Positions 17,107-25,792 of a DNA stretch of 64,000 bases are shown here, in pieces. The notes under the pieces were generated by a model that was not told where the DNA came from, searched no databases, and worked only from the letters and a program-made list of their open reading frames with translations. This DNA comes from CAYPGJ01 sp050174775 (GTDB lineage: Bacteria > Planctomycetota > Phycisphaerae > Phycisphaerales > UBA1924): assembly GCA_050174775.1 (NCBI GenBank), contig JBFXJP010000003.1:124001-188000 (forward strand), read 5' to 3'. Within the stretch, counting starts at the first letter, position 1, and each line of letters opens with the position of its first letter. The position numbers were made by a program, and so were the translations under genes.

Positions 17107-17688
17107 ATGACGACCGCTGATTCCATCCATGACGCCGACTTCGAACTCATGCAACGCGTGAGCCTCGATGACGAGCAGGCCATCTCCGAGCTGTACGACC
17201 GCTTCGGCCCCCTCGTCTATCGCCTCGCCTACCAGGCCATGCCTACCCGTTCTGACGCCGAGGACGCGGTCCAGGAAATTTTCGTCCGACTCTGGCGTAC
17301 TGCCGGACGCTACGACCCCAAACGCGCCGCACTCGTCACCTGGGTCATGCTCCTCTCCCGACGAATCCTCGTCGACCGCATGCGCAGAACCCAGGCACGC
17401 ATCAAGACCTCCGCGATGACCGAAGCCGTCGTCTCCCAGGCCGACGCGCCGACCCCAGCCTCCGACCACGCCATCGACACCGACGAACGCTTCGCCATCC
17501 TCATGAAACGAATCGACCAGCTCCCCGAACTTCAAAGAACAGTCGTCCTCCGCTCCTACCTCGGCGGACAAACACTCAGACAGATCGGTCAGGAACTCAA
17601 TAAACCCATCGGAACCATCAAGTCAGCGCTCTCCAGAGCGCTCGTCAGACTCCGGGAACGGGGCGTTGGTGAGGAACAAGCAGCATGA
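17107..17688 (+). CDS. ECF-type RNA polymerase sigma factor
   Basis: 193 residues. Region 2 is seen at about residues 15-85 (LYDRFGPLVYRLAYQAM, DAEDAVQEIFVRLWR), and region 4 at about 130-185 (QLPELQRTVVLRSYLGGQTLRQIGQEL, GTIKSALSRALVRLRE). ATG 17107 is preceded by AGGGGAC. The stop codon overlaps the start of the anti-sigma gene by 4 bases, a standard arrangement for a sigma factor held inactive by its membrane partner. The 230 bases upstream are visibly richer in A and T than the coding DNA and should hold the promoter, perhaps autoregulated. Regulon unknown. Confidence 0.93.
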   Translation: MTTADSIHDADFELMQRVSLDDEQAISELYDRFGPLVYRLAYQAMPTRSDAEDAVQEIFVRLWRTAGRYDPKRAALVTWVMLLSRRILVDRMRRTQARIKTSAMTEAVVSQADAPTPASDHAIDTDERFAILMKRIDQLPELQRTVVLRSYLGGQTLRQIGQELNKPIGTIKSALSRALVRLRERGVGEEQAA

Positions 17689-18482
17689 GCACACGTGACC
17701 TTTTCGAACTCGCGGCACTCGACGTGCTCGGCCTCCTCGACGACGAGGAACGCCGGGACTTCGAGAACGCCTTCAGAGCCGCCACCCCCGCAGTCCAGGC
17801 TCAGGTCCGCCGCGAGCAACTCCGCGTCGCAGACCTCGACGAGTGGCTCCCGCGCGTCGACGCCCCCGCAGGCCTCAAAACCCGCGTCCTGTCCGAAGTC
17901 CGCGCCGCCATCGCGGCCGTGCGCGCCGGCCACGCACGCGACCACGTGTCCAACCGTCTCTCACCACTCGCCGCCGCGCTCCAACGCAACGTCTCCCCCC
18001 TCTGGCGCGCCGCCACCGTCGGCTTCGCCGCCTCCCTCGTCCTCGTCGGCGTCTTCTTCTACCGCACCCTCGATCAATTCAACACCGTCACGCGCAGCCT
18101 CGAGAGCGAGAACGCCGTCAACGACCTCGTCTCGGCAGGCGCCGGCGTCACCGACGCCATCCTCAGCCCCGTCGCCTCCTTCGTCTCCTTCCACCCCGTC
18201 TCCGATCAGGCCGTCTCGGCCCGCGCCCGACTCATCATCAACCCCGCCACCAAGAGCGCCCAACTCATCTGCGACCTCCCCTCCCTCAAGGACGGCTACC
18301 GACTCGTCGCCGTCTCCGACGACGGCTCCCGCATTGAAGAGAACATCACCCTCTTCAACCTCCCCGCAGGGCGTCAGGCCATCTCCCTCGCCTCCGCAAG
18401 CCTGGTCGGCCGCAAGCTCGCCATCCTCCCCGTGGCCGCGGGCGAGAACCTCGCCGCCGCCATCCTCGTCTCCTGGTCCTGA
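17685..18482 (+). CDS. Membrane anti-sigma factor (RskA-like)
   Basis: 265 residues, translationally coupled to the sigma gene. The N-terminal cytoplasmic part (about 1-100) opens with ELAALDVLGLLDDEERRDFE, the typical anti-sigma helix bundle. One transmembrane segment lies at about 107-127 (RAATVGFAASLVLVGVFF). The periplasmic part contains the anti-sigma-K-like pattern of strands (ARLIINPATKSAQLICDLP, GYRLVAVSDDGSRIEE). It presumably sequesters the ECF factor until an envelope signal releases it. A strong hairpin terminator follows 32 bases after the stop. Confidence 0.88.
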   Translation: MSTRDLFELAALDVLGLLDDEERRDFENAFRAATPAVQAQVRREQLRVADLDEWLPRVDAPAGLKTRVLSEVRAAIAAVRAGHARDHVSNRLSPLAAALQRNVSPLWRAATVGFAASLVLVGVFFYRTLDQFNTVTRSLESENAVNDLVSAGAGVTDAILSPVASFVSFHPVSDQAVSARARLIINPATKSAQLICDLPSLKDGYRLVAVSDDGSRIEENITLFNLPAGRQAISLASASLVGRKLAILPVAAGENLAAAILVSWS

Positions 18483-18514
18483 TCCACCCCCACATCCCCG
18501 GAAAGTCACCACCA

Positions 18515-18553
18515 GACGCCCCTCGGCCAACACGCCGCGGGGCGTCCTTGTTT
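18515..18553 (+). terminator. Rho-independent terminator after the sigma/anti-sigma pair
   Basis: GACGCCCC (18515-18522) pairs with GGGGCGTC (18539-18546), with an inner CGGC/GCCG pairing, followed by CTTGTTTT. It separates the sigma operon from mqnE. Confidence 0.8.
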
Positions 18554-18618
18554 TCCACCCACACACCCCTACACTTTCAACGATTTCTGAAAACCGAGAA
18601 CGATACCCTGCCACTCCC

Positions 18619-19878
18619 ATGATCACCAAGGCCCCGCCACAACCCCCCACCCACGCGCTCGACGACATCCGCGAACGCATCCTCACCGGCCAACGACTCA
18701 CCCTCGAAGACGGCCGCGCACTCTTCGAATCCCCCGACATCTGGTCCGTCCTCTCCCTCGCGCACCAGGTCCGCACGCGCCTCCACGCCGACCGCGCCTA
18801 CTACAACATCAACCGCCACCTCAACTACTCCAACGTCTGCGCGCTCTCCTGCGCCTTCTGCGAGTTTCATCGCAAGGAGAACCAGCCCGGCGCCTACACC
18901 CGAGACCTCGACTACATCGTCAACCAGGCACGCGAAGCCGTCTCGCTCGGCGCCACCGAGATGCACATCGTCGGCGGCCTCCACCCCAAACTCCCCTTCT
19001 CCTTCTACACCGACATGCTCCGCGCCATCCGCGACGCAGCTCCCACCCTCCACCTCAAGGCCTTCACCGCCGTCGAGATCGTCCACCTCGCGCGCATCAA
19101 CAAGTCCTACAAAAACGACTCCCGATACGACTCCATCCGCAACATCCTCAGCGCCCTCAAGGACGCCGGCCTCGGCTCGCTCCCCGGCGGCGGCGCCGAA
19201 GTCTTCGACGACCGCGTCCACGACGAAGCCTTCAAAGGAAAGATCCGCTCCGACGTCTGGCTCGACGTCCATCGCGCCGCCCACTCCCTCGGCCTCAACT
19301 CCAACGCCACCATCCTCTACGGGCACATCGAGTCCCGCGAGGACCGCCTCCACCACATGGACCTCCTCCGCCGGGCGCAGGACCAGGCCCTCGCGCGCCT
19401 GGGCTACGCCCCCGATCACACCGGCGCCATCACCCTCACGCGCGAAAACGTCTCGCTCCCCACCCCCTCGATGAACGATCGTGGCGGCTACTTCCAGACC
19501 ATCATCCCCCTCCCCTTCTTCCCCGACGGCTCCGCACTCGAGCGACTCCCGGGCCCCTCAGGCATCGAGAACCTGCGCACGCTCGCCGTCGCGCGACTCA
19601 TGCTCGACAACTTCCCCCACGTCAAAGCCTTCTGGATCATGCAGACCCTCCCCATGGCCCAGCTCATGCTCCAGGCAGGCGCCGACGACATCGACGGCAC
19701 CGTCGTCTGGTACGACATCACCAAGCTCGCCGGCGCCTCCACCCACCAGGAAACCACCGTCTGGGACCTCACCAAAGCCATCCGCGACGCCGGCTTCACG
19801 CCCGTCGAACGCGACACCCTCTACCGCCGCGTCATCCGCGATTCCGCCGAGCCGCGCAACTGGCGCACCGAGTCCTGA
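18619..19878 (+). CDS. mqnE: Aminofutalosine synthase MqnE (radical SAM)
   Basis: 419 residues. Radical SAM enzyme of the futalosine route to menaquinone; it joins SAM-derived adenosine to the chorismate-derived enolpyruvyl-benzoate made by MqnA. The cluster motif CALSCAFC (CxxxCxxC) is at about residues 74-81, after YYNINRHLNYSNV. The surrounding segments (GATEMHIVGGLHP, LKAFTAVEI, GLGSLPGGGAEVF, NATILYGHIE, DDIDGTVVWYDITKLAGA) are those of the MqnE/MqnC/CofH group. The GGGAE segment and the long C-terminal part fit MqnE best; MqnC is the nearest alternative. No other mqn gene lies nearby. Confidence 0.9.
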   Translation: MITKAPPQPPTHALDDIRERILTGQRLTLEDGRALFESPDIWSVLSLAHQVRTRLHADRAYYNINRHLNYSNVCALSCAFCEFHRKENQPGAYTRDLDYIVNQAREAVSLGATEMHIVGGLHPKLPFSFYTDMLRAIRDAAPTLHLKAFTAVEIVHLARINKSYKNDSRYDSIRNILSALKDAGLGSLPGGGAEVFDDRVHDEAFKGKIRSDVWLDVHRAAHSLGLNSNATILYGHIESREDRLHHMDLLRRAQDQALARLGYAPDHTGAITLTRENVSLPTPSMNDRGGYFQTIIPLPFFPDGSALERLPGPSGIENLRTLAVARLMLDNFPHVKAFWIMQTLPMAQLMLQAGADDIDGTVVWYDITKLAGASTHQETTVWDLTKAIRDAGFTPVERDTLYRRVIRDSAEPRNWRTES

Positions 19879-20025
19879 CGCAACACAATCGCCGATCCAC
19901 CCTCCGATAACCAACCCGGCGATAAACTCCCACGCCCAACATCCCGATCACCTTCTCGTCCCAACCCGCGCGCACGCGGCCCGGCACGCCGCTTCCGCAA
20001 CGGACCAACTCTCGGAGCGCCAGAC

Positions 20026-22695
20026 ATGCTTCCCTTCGGCCAAGCCCGCGTTCGTTCCTTCCGCGTCGTCCCCGCGCTCCCCGAGCCACTCCAGCCTCTC
20101 ATGGAGATCGCGCACAACCTCTGGTGGACTTGGAACCCACAGGCCGTCGACCTCTTCGTCCGACTCAACCGCGAGCTCTGGGAAGAGACCGGCCACAACC
20201 CCGTCCGCATGCTCGGCCAGATCTCCCAGGACGCCCTCGACCGCGCCGCCGCGGACTCCTCCTTCCTCCACGCCCTCTCCCTCGCCCACGCCGCCCTCCG
20301 CGCACACCTCGACAACGCCTCCTGGTTCCACCAGCGCCACCCAGACCTCGTCCCCAACGAGCACACCAAGCCCGAACACAACTTCCTCGTCGCCTACTTC
20401 TCAGCCGAGTTCGGCCTCACCGAGTGCCTCCAGATCTACTCCGGCGGTCTCGGCGTCCTCGCAGGCGACCACCTCAAGTCCACCTCCGAACTCGCCGTCC
20501 CCCTCGTCGGCGTCGGACTCCTCTACCGCAACGGCTACTTCCACCAGTACCTCAACTCCGAAGGCTGGCAGCAGGAAACCTACCCCGACCTCGACTTCCC
20601 CAACCAGCCCATCCACCGAGTCATCGACCCCAACACCAACCAGCAGTTCCGCGTCACCGTCCAGCTTCCGGGCCGCGACGTCGTCGTCGGCGTCTGGCGC
20701 TGCAACGTCGGCCGCACACCCCTCTACCTCCTCGACACCAACTTCCCCGAGAACCAGCGCGACGACCGCGAGATCACACGCAACCTCTACGGCGGCGACG
20801 TCGAGCTCCGCATCAAGCAGGAAATCATCCTCGGCGTCGGCGGCGTCCGCGCACTCGAAAAGCTCGGCCTCCGCCCCTCCGTCTTCCACATGAACGAAGG
20901 CCACTCCGCCTTCCTCGCCATCGAACGCATCCGACAACTCCGCGCCTCGCACACCCTCTCCTTCGAAGCCGCGCGACAGGCCGCCTCGGCAGGACACCTC
21001 TTCACCACGCACACACCCGTCCCCGCAGGCATCGACCGCTTCGCCCCCGACCTCGTCGAGCGCTACTTCCGACACATCCTCCCCGACCTGGGCATCGACC
21101 TCGACACCTTCCTCTCCCTGGGCCGCGAAAACCCCTCCGACCACTCCGAGTTCTTCTCCATGGCCGTCCTCGCGCTCCGCACCGCGCGACACTGCAACGC
21201 CGTCTCCCGCCTCCACGGCGACGTCTCCCGCAAAATGTGGCGAGGCGTCTGGCCCAACGTCCCCGACCACGAAGTCCCCATCGCCCACGTCACCAACGGC
21301 GTGCACGCACGCTCCTGGATCAAGTCCGAACTCGCAACCCTCTACGACCGCTACCTCCCCTCCTCCTGGCAGTCCGATCCCGCCGACCACACCGTCTGGC
21401 GCGCCGTCCGCGACATCCCCGACGAGGAAATCTGGGACGCACGCCAGCGCGCACGCGAACGCATGATCGTCTGGGCGCGACGCAAGATCCGCCACCAGCT
21501 CCGCGCGCGCGGCGCCTCGCCCGACCAGATCGACGCCGCCTCCGCCGCGCTCGACCCCAAGATCCTCACCATCGGCTTCGCCCGCCGCTTCGCCACCTAC
21601 AAGCGCGCCTCCCTCCTCCTCCGCGACATCGAGCGCATCCGCACACTCCTCGCCGACGACGCCCGCCCCTTCCAGATCCTCATCGCCGGAAAGTCACACC
21701 CCGCCGACGGCGGCGGCAAGGACCTCATCCGCGACATCGTCTCCTTCGCGCGCGCCAACCACCACTCCGACCGCGTCGTCTTCCTCGAAGACTACGACAT
21801 GGACATCGCCCGCCGACTCGTCCAGGGCTGCGACATCTGGCTCAACACCCCGCGCCGAGGCATGGAAGCCTCCGGCACCTCAGGCATGAAGGCCGCCATG
21901 AACGGCGTCATCCACGTCTCCATCCTCGACGGATGGTGGGACGAGGCCTACGACCCCCAGCTCGGCTTCGCCATCGGCCGCGGCGAATCCTGGGAGGACG
22001 ACGACGCACAGGACGAAGTCGAGTCCCGCGCCCTCTACGACCTCCTCGAACGCCACATCCTCACCGAGTTCTACGACCGCGACAACGCCGGCATCCCGCG
22101 CAAGTGGGTCCGCCGCGTCAAGCGCTGCATCTCCAACCTCGCGCCCCGTTTCAACTCCAACCGCATGGTCATCGACTACGTCGAGAACCACTACGTCGAA
22201 GCCCACCACGCCTCCCTCCGACTCAACGAGCTCGACCACCAGCGCGCCAAGGACCTCGCCGACCGCCTCTCCCGGCTCCGCGACCGCTGGCCCCACATCC
22301 GAATCTCCGACGTCAAAACCGACATCCCCGCCCAGGTCCCCATCCGATCCTCCGTCCGCGTCTCCGCAACCATCCACCTCCCCGGCCTCGCCCCCGACGA
22401 CGTCCGCGTCCAGGTCTATCAAGGCGAAGTCAACTCCTCCGGCGACCTCCTCAAGGGCCGCCCCCACGACATGCGCCTCGAGAAGTCCCTCGACAACGAC
22501 AACCACGCCTTCGTCGGCGAGTTCTCCGTCGCGCGCTCCGGACGCAACGGCTTCTCCGTCCGCGTCCTCCCGCGCGTCGATGACCTCCACACCCCCTTCG
22601 TCCCCTCGCTCATCACCTGGGACGTCGAGTCAGACCCCAACGCGGCCTCCACCCGACAGGTGACCGACTTTCAACACCACGTCGTCCACGCCTGA
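20026..22695 (+). CDS. glgP: Alpha-glucan phosphorylase (GT35)
   Basis: 889 residues. It phosphorolyses alpha-1,4-glucans such as glycogen to glucose-1-phosphate. The short-form family start MEIAHNLWWTWNP is present near residue 30, followed by YFSAEFGLTECLQIYSGGLGVLAGDHLK. HMNEGHSAFLAIERI and THTPVPAGIDRF are further family motifs. The PLP site is in GTSGMKAAMNG at about residue 630, where the Lys carries the cofactor. A C-terminal extension of about 150 residues beyond the catalytic fold has beta-rich character (VRVSATIHLPGL). The gene stands alone, about 150 bases after mqnE. Confidence 0.93.
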   Translation: MLPFGQARVRSFRVVPALPEPLQPLMEIAHNLWWTWNPQAVDLFVRLNRELWEETGHNPVRMLGQISQDALDRAAADSSFLHALSLAHAALRAHLDNASWFHQRHPDLVPNEHTKPEHNFLVAYFSAEFGLTECLQIYSGGLGVLAGDHLKSTSELAVPLVGVGLLYRNGYFHQYLNSEGWQQETYPDLDFPNQPIHRVIDPNTNQQFRVTVQLPGRDVVVGVWRCNVGRTPLYLLDTNFPENQRDDREITRNLYGGDVELRIKQEIILGVGGVRALEKLGLRPSVFHMNEGHSAFLAIERIRQLRASHTLSFEAARQAASAGHLFTTHTPVPAGIDRFAPDLVERYFRHILPDLGIDLDTFLSLGRENPSDHSEFFSMAVLALRTARHCNAVSRLHGDVSRKMWRGVWPNVPDHEVPIAHVTNGVHARSWIKSELATLYDRYLPSSWQSDPADHTVWRAVRDIPDEEIWDARQRARERMIVWARRKIRHQLRARGASPDQIDAASAALDPKILTIGFARRFATYKRASLLLRDIERIRTLLADDARPFQILIAGKSHPADGGGKDLIRDIVSFARANHHSDRVVFLEDYDMDIARRLVQGCDIWLNTPRRGMEASGTSGMKAAMNGVIHVSILDGWWDEAYDPQLGFAIGRGESWEDDDAQDEVESRALYDLLERHILTEFYDRDNAGIPRKWVRRVKRCISNLAPRFNSNRMVIDYVENHYVEAHHASLRLNELDHQRAKDLADRLSRLRDRWPHIRISDVKTDIPAQVPIRSSVRVSATIHLPGLAPDDVRVQVYQGEVNSSGDLLKGRPHDMRLEKSLDNDNHAFVGEFSVARSGRNGFSVRVLPRVDDLHTPFVPSLITWDVESDPNAASTRQVTDFQHHVVHA

Positions 22696-22802
22696 CCCCT
22701 GATCCCCCGCGCGCGCCCTACGCCCCCAACCCCCCTCTACAATCGACCCGACCGCGCAACCCCAACCCCGGGAACGCGCTCGGCCCAGATCCCGCCCAGA
22801 AC

Positions 22803-24143
22803 ATGCCCAGCCCGCGCACACATCCCGCGCACGCACGACCCGAACACGACCGCGACACACTCCTCCGCGTCCTCGCCGTCGCGCGCGCACTCGGCCGCGC
22901 CTCCGACCTCAACCTCGTCCTCTCCACCATCATCGACGCCATGCGCGACATCCTCGACGCCGACCGCGCCACCGTCTTCCAATACCTCCCCGACGAAAAA
23001 CTCCTCTTCTCCTCCGTCGCCCACGGCCTCGACCCCGCCGCAGGCCTCTCCTCCATCCGCGTCCCACTCTCCATCGGCATCGCCGGCCAGTGCGCCGCCT
23101 CCCGCTCCATCATCAACATCCCCGACGCCTACGCCGACTCCCGCTTCAACCCCGAAGTCGACAAGAAAACCGGCTTCCGCACACGCTCCATCCTCGCCAT
23201 CCCGCTCCTCGACGACGCCGACGAACTCATCGGCGTCGCGCAGGTCCTCAACAAACGCGCCCCCAACCACGCCTTCACCCCCGACGACGAAGAGATCGCC
23301 ACCGCCCTCGCATCCCAGGCCGGCGTCGCCCTCAAACGCGCACAACTCCTCCAAGACCGCCTCGTCCGCGAACAACTCGAACGCGACCTCGAACTCGCAC
23401 GCCTCATCCAGCAGGAGTCCTTCCCCAAACTCCTCCCCTCCCTCCCGGGCTACGACGTCGCCGGCTTCTCCCTCCCCGCAGATCAAACCGGCGGCGACGC
23501 CTACGACATCGTCGGCTTCTCGGCCTCACCCAACATCACCGTCGCCACCTGCGAATCACACCCCTGCTCACACGCCCTCTTCTTCCTCGCCGACGCAACA
23601 GGTCACGGCGTAGGCCCCGCCCTCTCCGTCACACAGGCCCGCTCCATGCTCCGCATGGGCCTCCGCGCCGGCGCCTCGCTCCTCGACATCCTCACACACG
23701 TCAACCACCAGCTCGCCCAGGACCTCCCCGCGGGCCGCTTCATCACGGCCTACGTCGCCTCCCTCTCCCTCGCCGACGACACACTCACCTCCCTCTCTGC
23801 AGGCCAGGCCCCCATCCTCCACTTCCACCACCCCTCCAAACGCATCCACTCCGCCCCCGCCGACACCCTCCCCCTCGGCATCACCGACTCCTTCGACGCC
23901 GCCCCCAACGAACTCACCCTCGCCCCCGGCGACGTCGTCGCCATCCTCTCCGACGGTTTCTACGAAGCAGCCTGCCCCGACGGACACCTCTTCGGCGAAG
24001 AACGCATCGGCGACCTCATCCGACAGCACCATTCCCTTCCCGCGGCCGAACTCCTCCAACGTCTCCACGACGCCGTCACCGACCACGCCGACCACGCCTC
24101 CCCCGCCGACGACCAGACCGGCCTCATCATCAAGCGTCTGTAA
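22803..24143 (+). CDS. GAF-SpoIIE (PP2C-type) phosphatase, RsbU-like
   Basis: 446 residues. A GAF domain at about 20-180 (LNLVLSTIIDAMRDILDADRATVF, IPLLDDADELIGVAQVLNK) is joined by a helix (ELARLIQQESFPKLLP) to a SpoIIE serine phosphatase domain at about 215-445. The phosphatase shows the metal-ligand segments DQTGGDAYD, FLADATGHGVGPAL and ILSDGFYEA, and a final DDQTGLIIKR. Such proteins dephosphorylate anti-sigma-factor antagonists in partner-switching stress control. No anti-sigma antagonist or RsbW-like kinase lies beside it, so its target is elsewhere. A hairpin follows the stop. Confidence 0.9.
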   Translation: MPSPRTHPAHARPEHDRDTLLRVLAVARALGRASDLNLVLSTIIDAMRDILDADRATVFQYLPDEKLLFSSVAHGLDPAAGLSSIRVPLSIGIAGQCAASRSIINIPDAYADSRFNPEVDKKTGFRTRSILAIPLLDDADELIGVAQVLNKRAPNHAFTPDDEEIATALASQAGVALKRAQLLQDRLVREQLERDLELARLIQQESFPKLLPSLPGYDVAGFSLPADQTGGDAYDIVGFSASPNITVATCESHPCSHALFFLADATGHGVGPALSVTQARSMLRMGLRAGASLLDILTHVNHQLAQDLPAGRFITAYVASLSLADDTLTSLSAGQAPILHFHHPSKRIHSAPADTLPLGITDSFDAAPNELTLAPGDVVAILSDGFYEAACPDGHLFGEERIGDLIRQHHSLPAAELLQRLHDAVTDHADHASPADDQTGLIIKRL

Positions 24144-24173
24144 GGCAGCACGGCTTAATCTGTTGAGCAATTC

Positions 24174-24196
24174 ATGCCCCCATAAAACGGGGGTAT
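24174..24196 (+). terminator. Hairpin after the phosphatase gene
   Basis: ATGCCCCC (24174-24181) pairs with GGGGGTAT (24189-24196) around a 7-base ATAAAAC loop. It has only a weak T-run afterwards, so it is a possible terminator. It also marks the change to AT-richer DNA that carries the Fic gene. Confidence 0.45.
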
Positions 24197-24213
24197 GTGT
24201 CGGTTCATTTATG

Positions 24214-24284
24214 ATTTGACATAATTTGACATATACCTAAGTGCTGAGTACGGTTTGTCGATTCAAGTCAAAATGAGACAAACC
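24214..24284 (+). promoter_or_regulatory. Promoter/operator-like repeats upstream of the Fic gene
   Basis: Two direct copies of ATTTGACATA begin at 24214 and 24224, each containing TTGACA, a perfect -35 sequence. An inverted repeat follows: GGTTTGTC at 24252-24259 and GACAAACC at 24277-24284, separated by 17 bases. A reversed copy of the first motif (GTCAAAAT) lies inside the loop. Position, just before the Fic start codon at 24299, suggests a promoter with an operator that a dimeric repressor could bind. The Fic protein itself has a C-terminal winged-helix-like part, so autoregulation is possible. Confidence 0.45.
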
Positions 24285-24298
24285 ATCACTGAACCGGC

Positions 24299-25642
24299 AT
24301 GAGGATACCCGAACAAGCCCCAATTCTTGAGGAAGTGATCACAGGTCGCGTTGAAGAGGTATTGCGAGCGAGGTCGGATTCTCGCTACTCCAACCTCATA
24401 GAAGACGCGAACCGTGCGCATCGGCATTGGCAGAAAATCAAGTACATCGCACGCGCCAACAAGCTCGACCCTCTCATTGTCTGGGCCAACGTAAAGCTCG
24501 GCAGGACGGGCTTGGCGAAACGCACTCCGTTCAGAGGCGCGAACGGTGCTCCAATTCACTACATGGTGCCCGATCAGGTTGCTCGCGAACTGATGTTCCT
24601 CGATCAGGAAGCTGCTGGTCGCATGGCGTCCGATGCCGATGTGCGCCTTCCCGCCGGAGTCTCTCGCGAACGCTTCATAATTCGTGGACTCATGGAGGAA
24701 GCTATCGCCTCCAGCATGCTTGAGGGAGCGGTAACGACCCGTCACGATGCGAAGCAGATGATCAGATCCGGTCGCAAGCCCCGCACCGTCGGCGAACGCA
24801 TGGTGCTCAACAACTATAAAACCATGCAATTCATTCGTGAGCATGCAGACACACCGCTGTCACCGGACTTTCTTCTCGAACTCCAGAGGATGCTGACGGT
24901 CGATACCCTCGAAAAACCAGACCAGTCAGGCAGAATTCGGACAGATGCCGACCCCGTGCGTGTGGAAGATCACGAAGGCAACACGATCTACACGCCTCCC
25001 CCGGCATCGGAACTCTCAAATCGGCTCACTGCGCTCTGCCGATTCGCCAATCATCCGGAAGAAGATCAGCACTTCATTCATCCGATCATACGCGCGACCC
25101 TGTTGCACTTCCAAATCGCGATCGATCATCCGTTTTGTGACGGCAACGGACGAACGGCGCGTGCCGTGTTCTATTGGTACGCAATCCGAAACAAGTACTG
25201 GCTGGCCGAGTTCATGCCGATCTCGACCCTCATCCGAAAAAGTTCTACGCAATACGCTTTGGCATACCTCTATGCCGAGACCGATAGCTATGACGCGACA
25301 TACTTCTTGATGTACAACGCGCGCATCTTTGGTCGCGCTCGCGACGAGATGAACGCGTACATTCGCAGGAAAGCTGCGGAGCAAAGCCGAGCAGCGGGGA
25401 TTCTGAAGGCAGATGAGGGCTTGAACCTCCGTCAACGTGAAGTGCTGCTCAAGCACTCGCGCGACGATGATCGTCAGACCACGATTCACTCACACGCACT
25501 GGATTATCAGATCTCGTATCAAACCGCCCGCACGGACCTGCTTCAACTCGTGAATCGAGGCTACCTCAGCTCCTTCAAGGACGGCAAGACGTACGTCTTC
25601 ATGAAAGGCCGCCGTCTGACAGAAGTTGAAGCACCGGATTGA
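24299..25642 (+). CDS. Fic-family protein AMP-transferase with autoinhibitory helix and C-terminal HTH
   Basis: 447 residues. The Fic core is unambiguous: HPFCDGNGRTAR at about residue 280 holds the catalytic His and phosphate-binding loop. Upstream, SSMLEG at about residue 140 matches the (S/T)xxxE(G/N) inhibitory helix, so this is a class II enzyme that should be held inactive until triggered. The family transfers AMP from ATP to Ser, Thr or Tyr of target proteins. Residues about 375-440 look like a winged helix (ALDYQISYQTARTDLLQLVNRGYLSSF). Base composition is clearly lower in GC than neighbours (30 of 60 bases over 25261-25320), which suggests transfer. No partner antitoxin gene is seen beside it. 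Confidence 0.93.
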   Translation: MRIPEQAPILEEVITGRVEEVLRARSDSRYSNLIEDANRAHRHWQKIKYIARANKLDPLIVWANVKLGRTGLAKRTPFRGANGAPIHYMVPDQVARELMFLDQEAAGRMASDADVRLPAGVSRERFIIRGLMEEAIASSMLEGAVTTRHDAKQMIRSGRKPRTVGERMVLNNYKTMQFIREHADTPLSPDFLLELQRMLTVDTLEKPDQSGRIRTDADPVRVEDHEGNTIYTPPPASELSNRLTALCRFANHPEEDQHFIHPIIRATLLHFQIAIDHPFCDGNGRTARAVFYWYAIRNKYWLAEFMPISTLIRKSSTQYALAYLYAETDSYDATYFLMYNARIFGRARDEMNAYIRRKAAEQSRAAGILKADEGLNLRQREVLLKHSRDDDRQTTIHSHALDYQISYQTARTDLLQLVNRGYLSSFKDGKTYVFMKGRRLTEVEAPD

Positions 25643-25792
25643 GGTGGTGCCTGAGACAGCAGGATGAACCGACGGCGAGAGCGAGTGAGAACGACGCCTG
25701 CCGAAATCCGCAGTAGCTTGCAGTTCGTATTGCTCTCTGACGGGGCTCGCGCGGATCAGAGATCGCAAAGCATTCCGCCATAACTCATCACC

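Noticed and set aside
24150..25790. Genomic island with integrase around the Fic gene.
   Set aside because: No integrase, transposase, tRNA or flanking direct repeats were found; only composition points to transfer.
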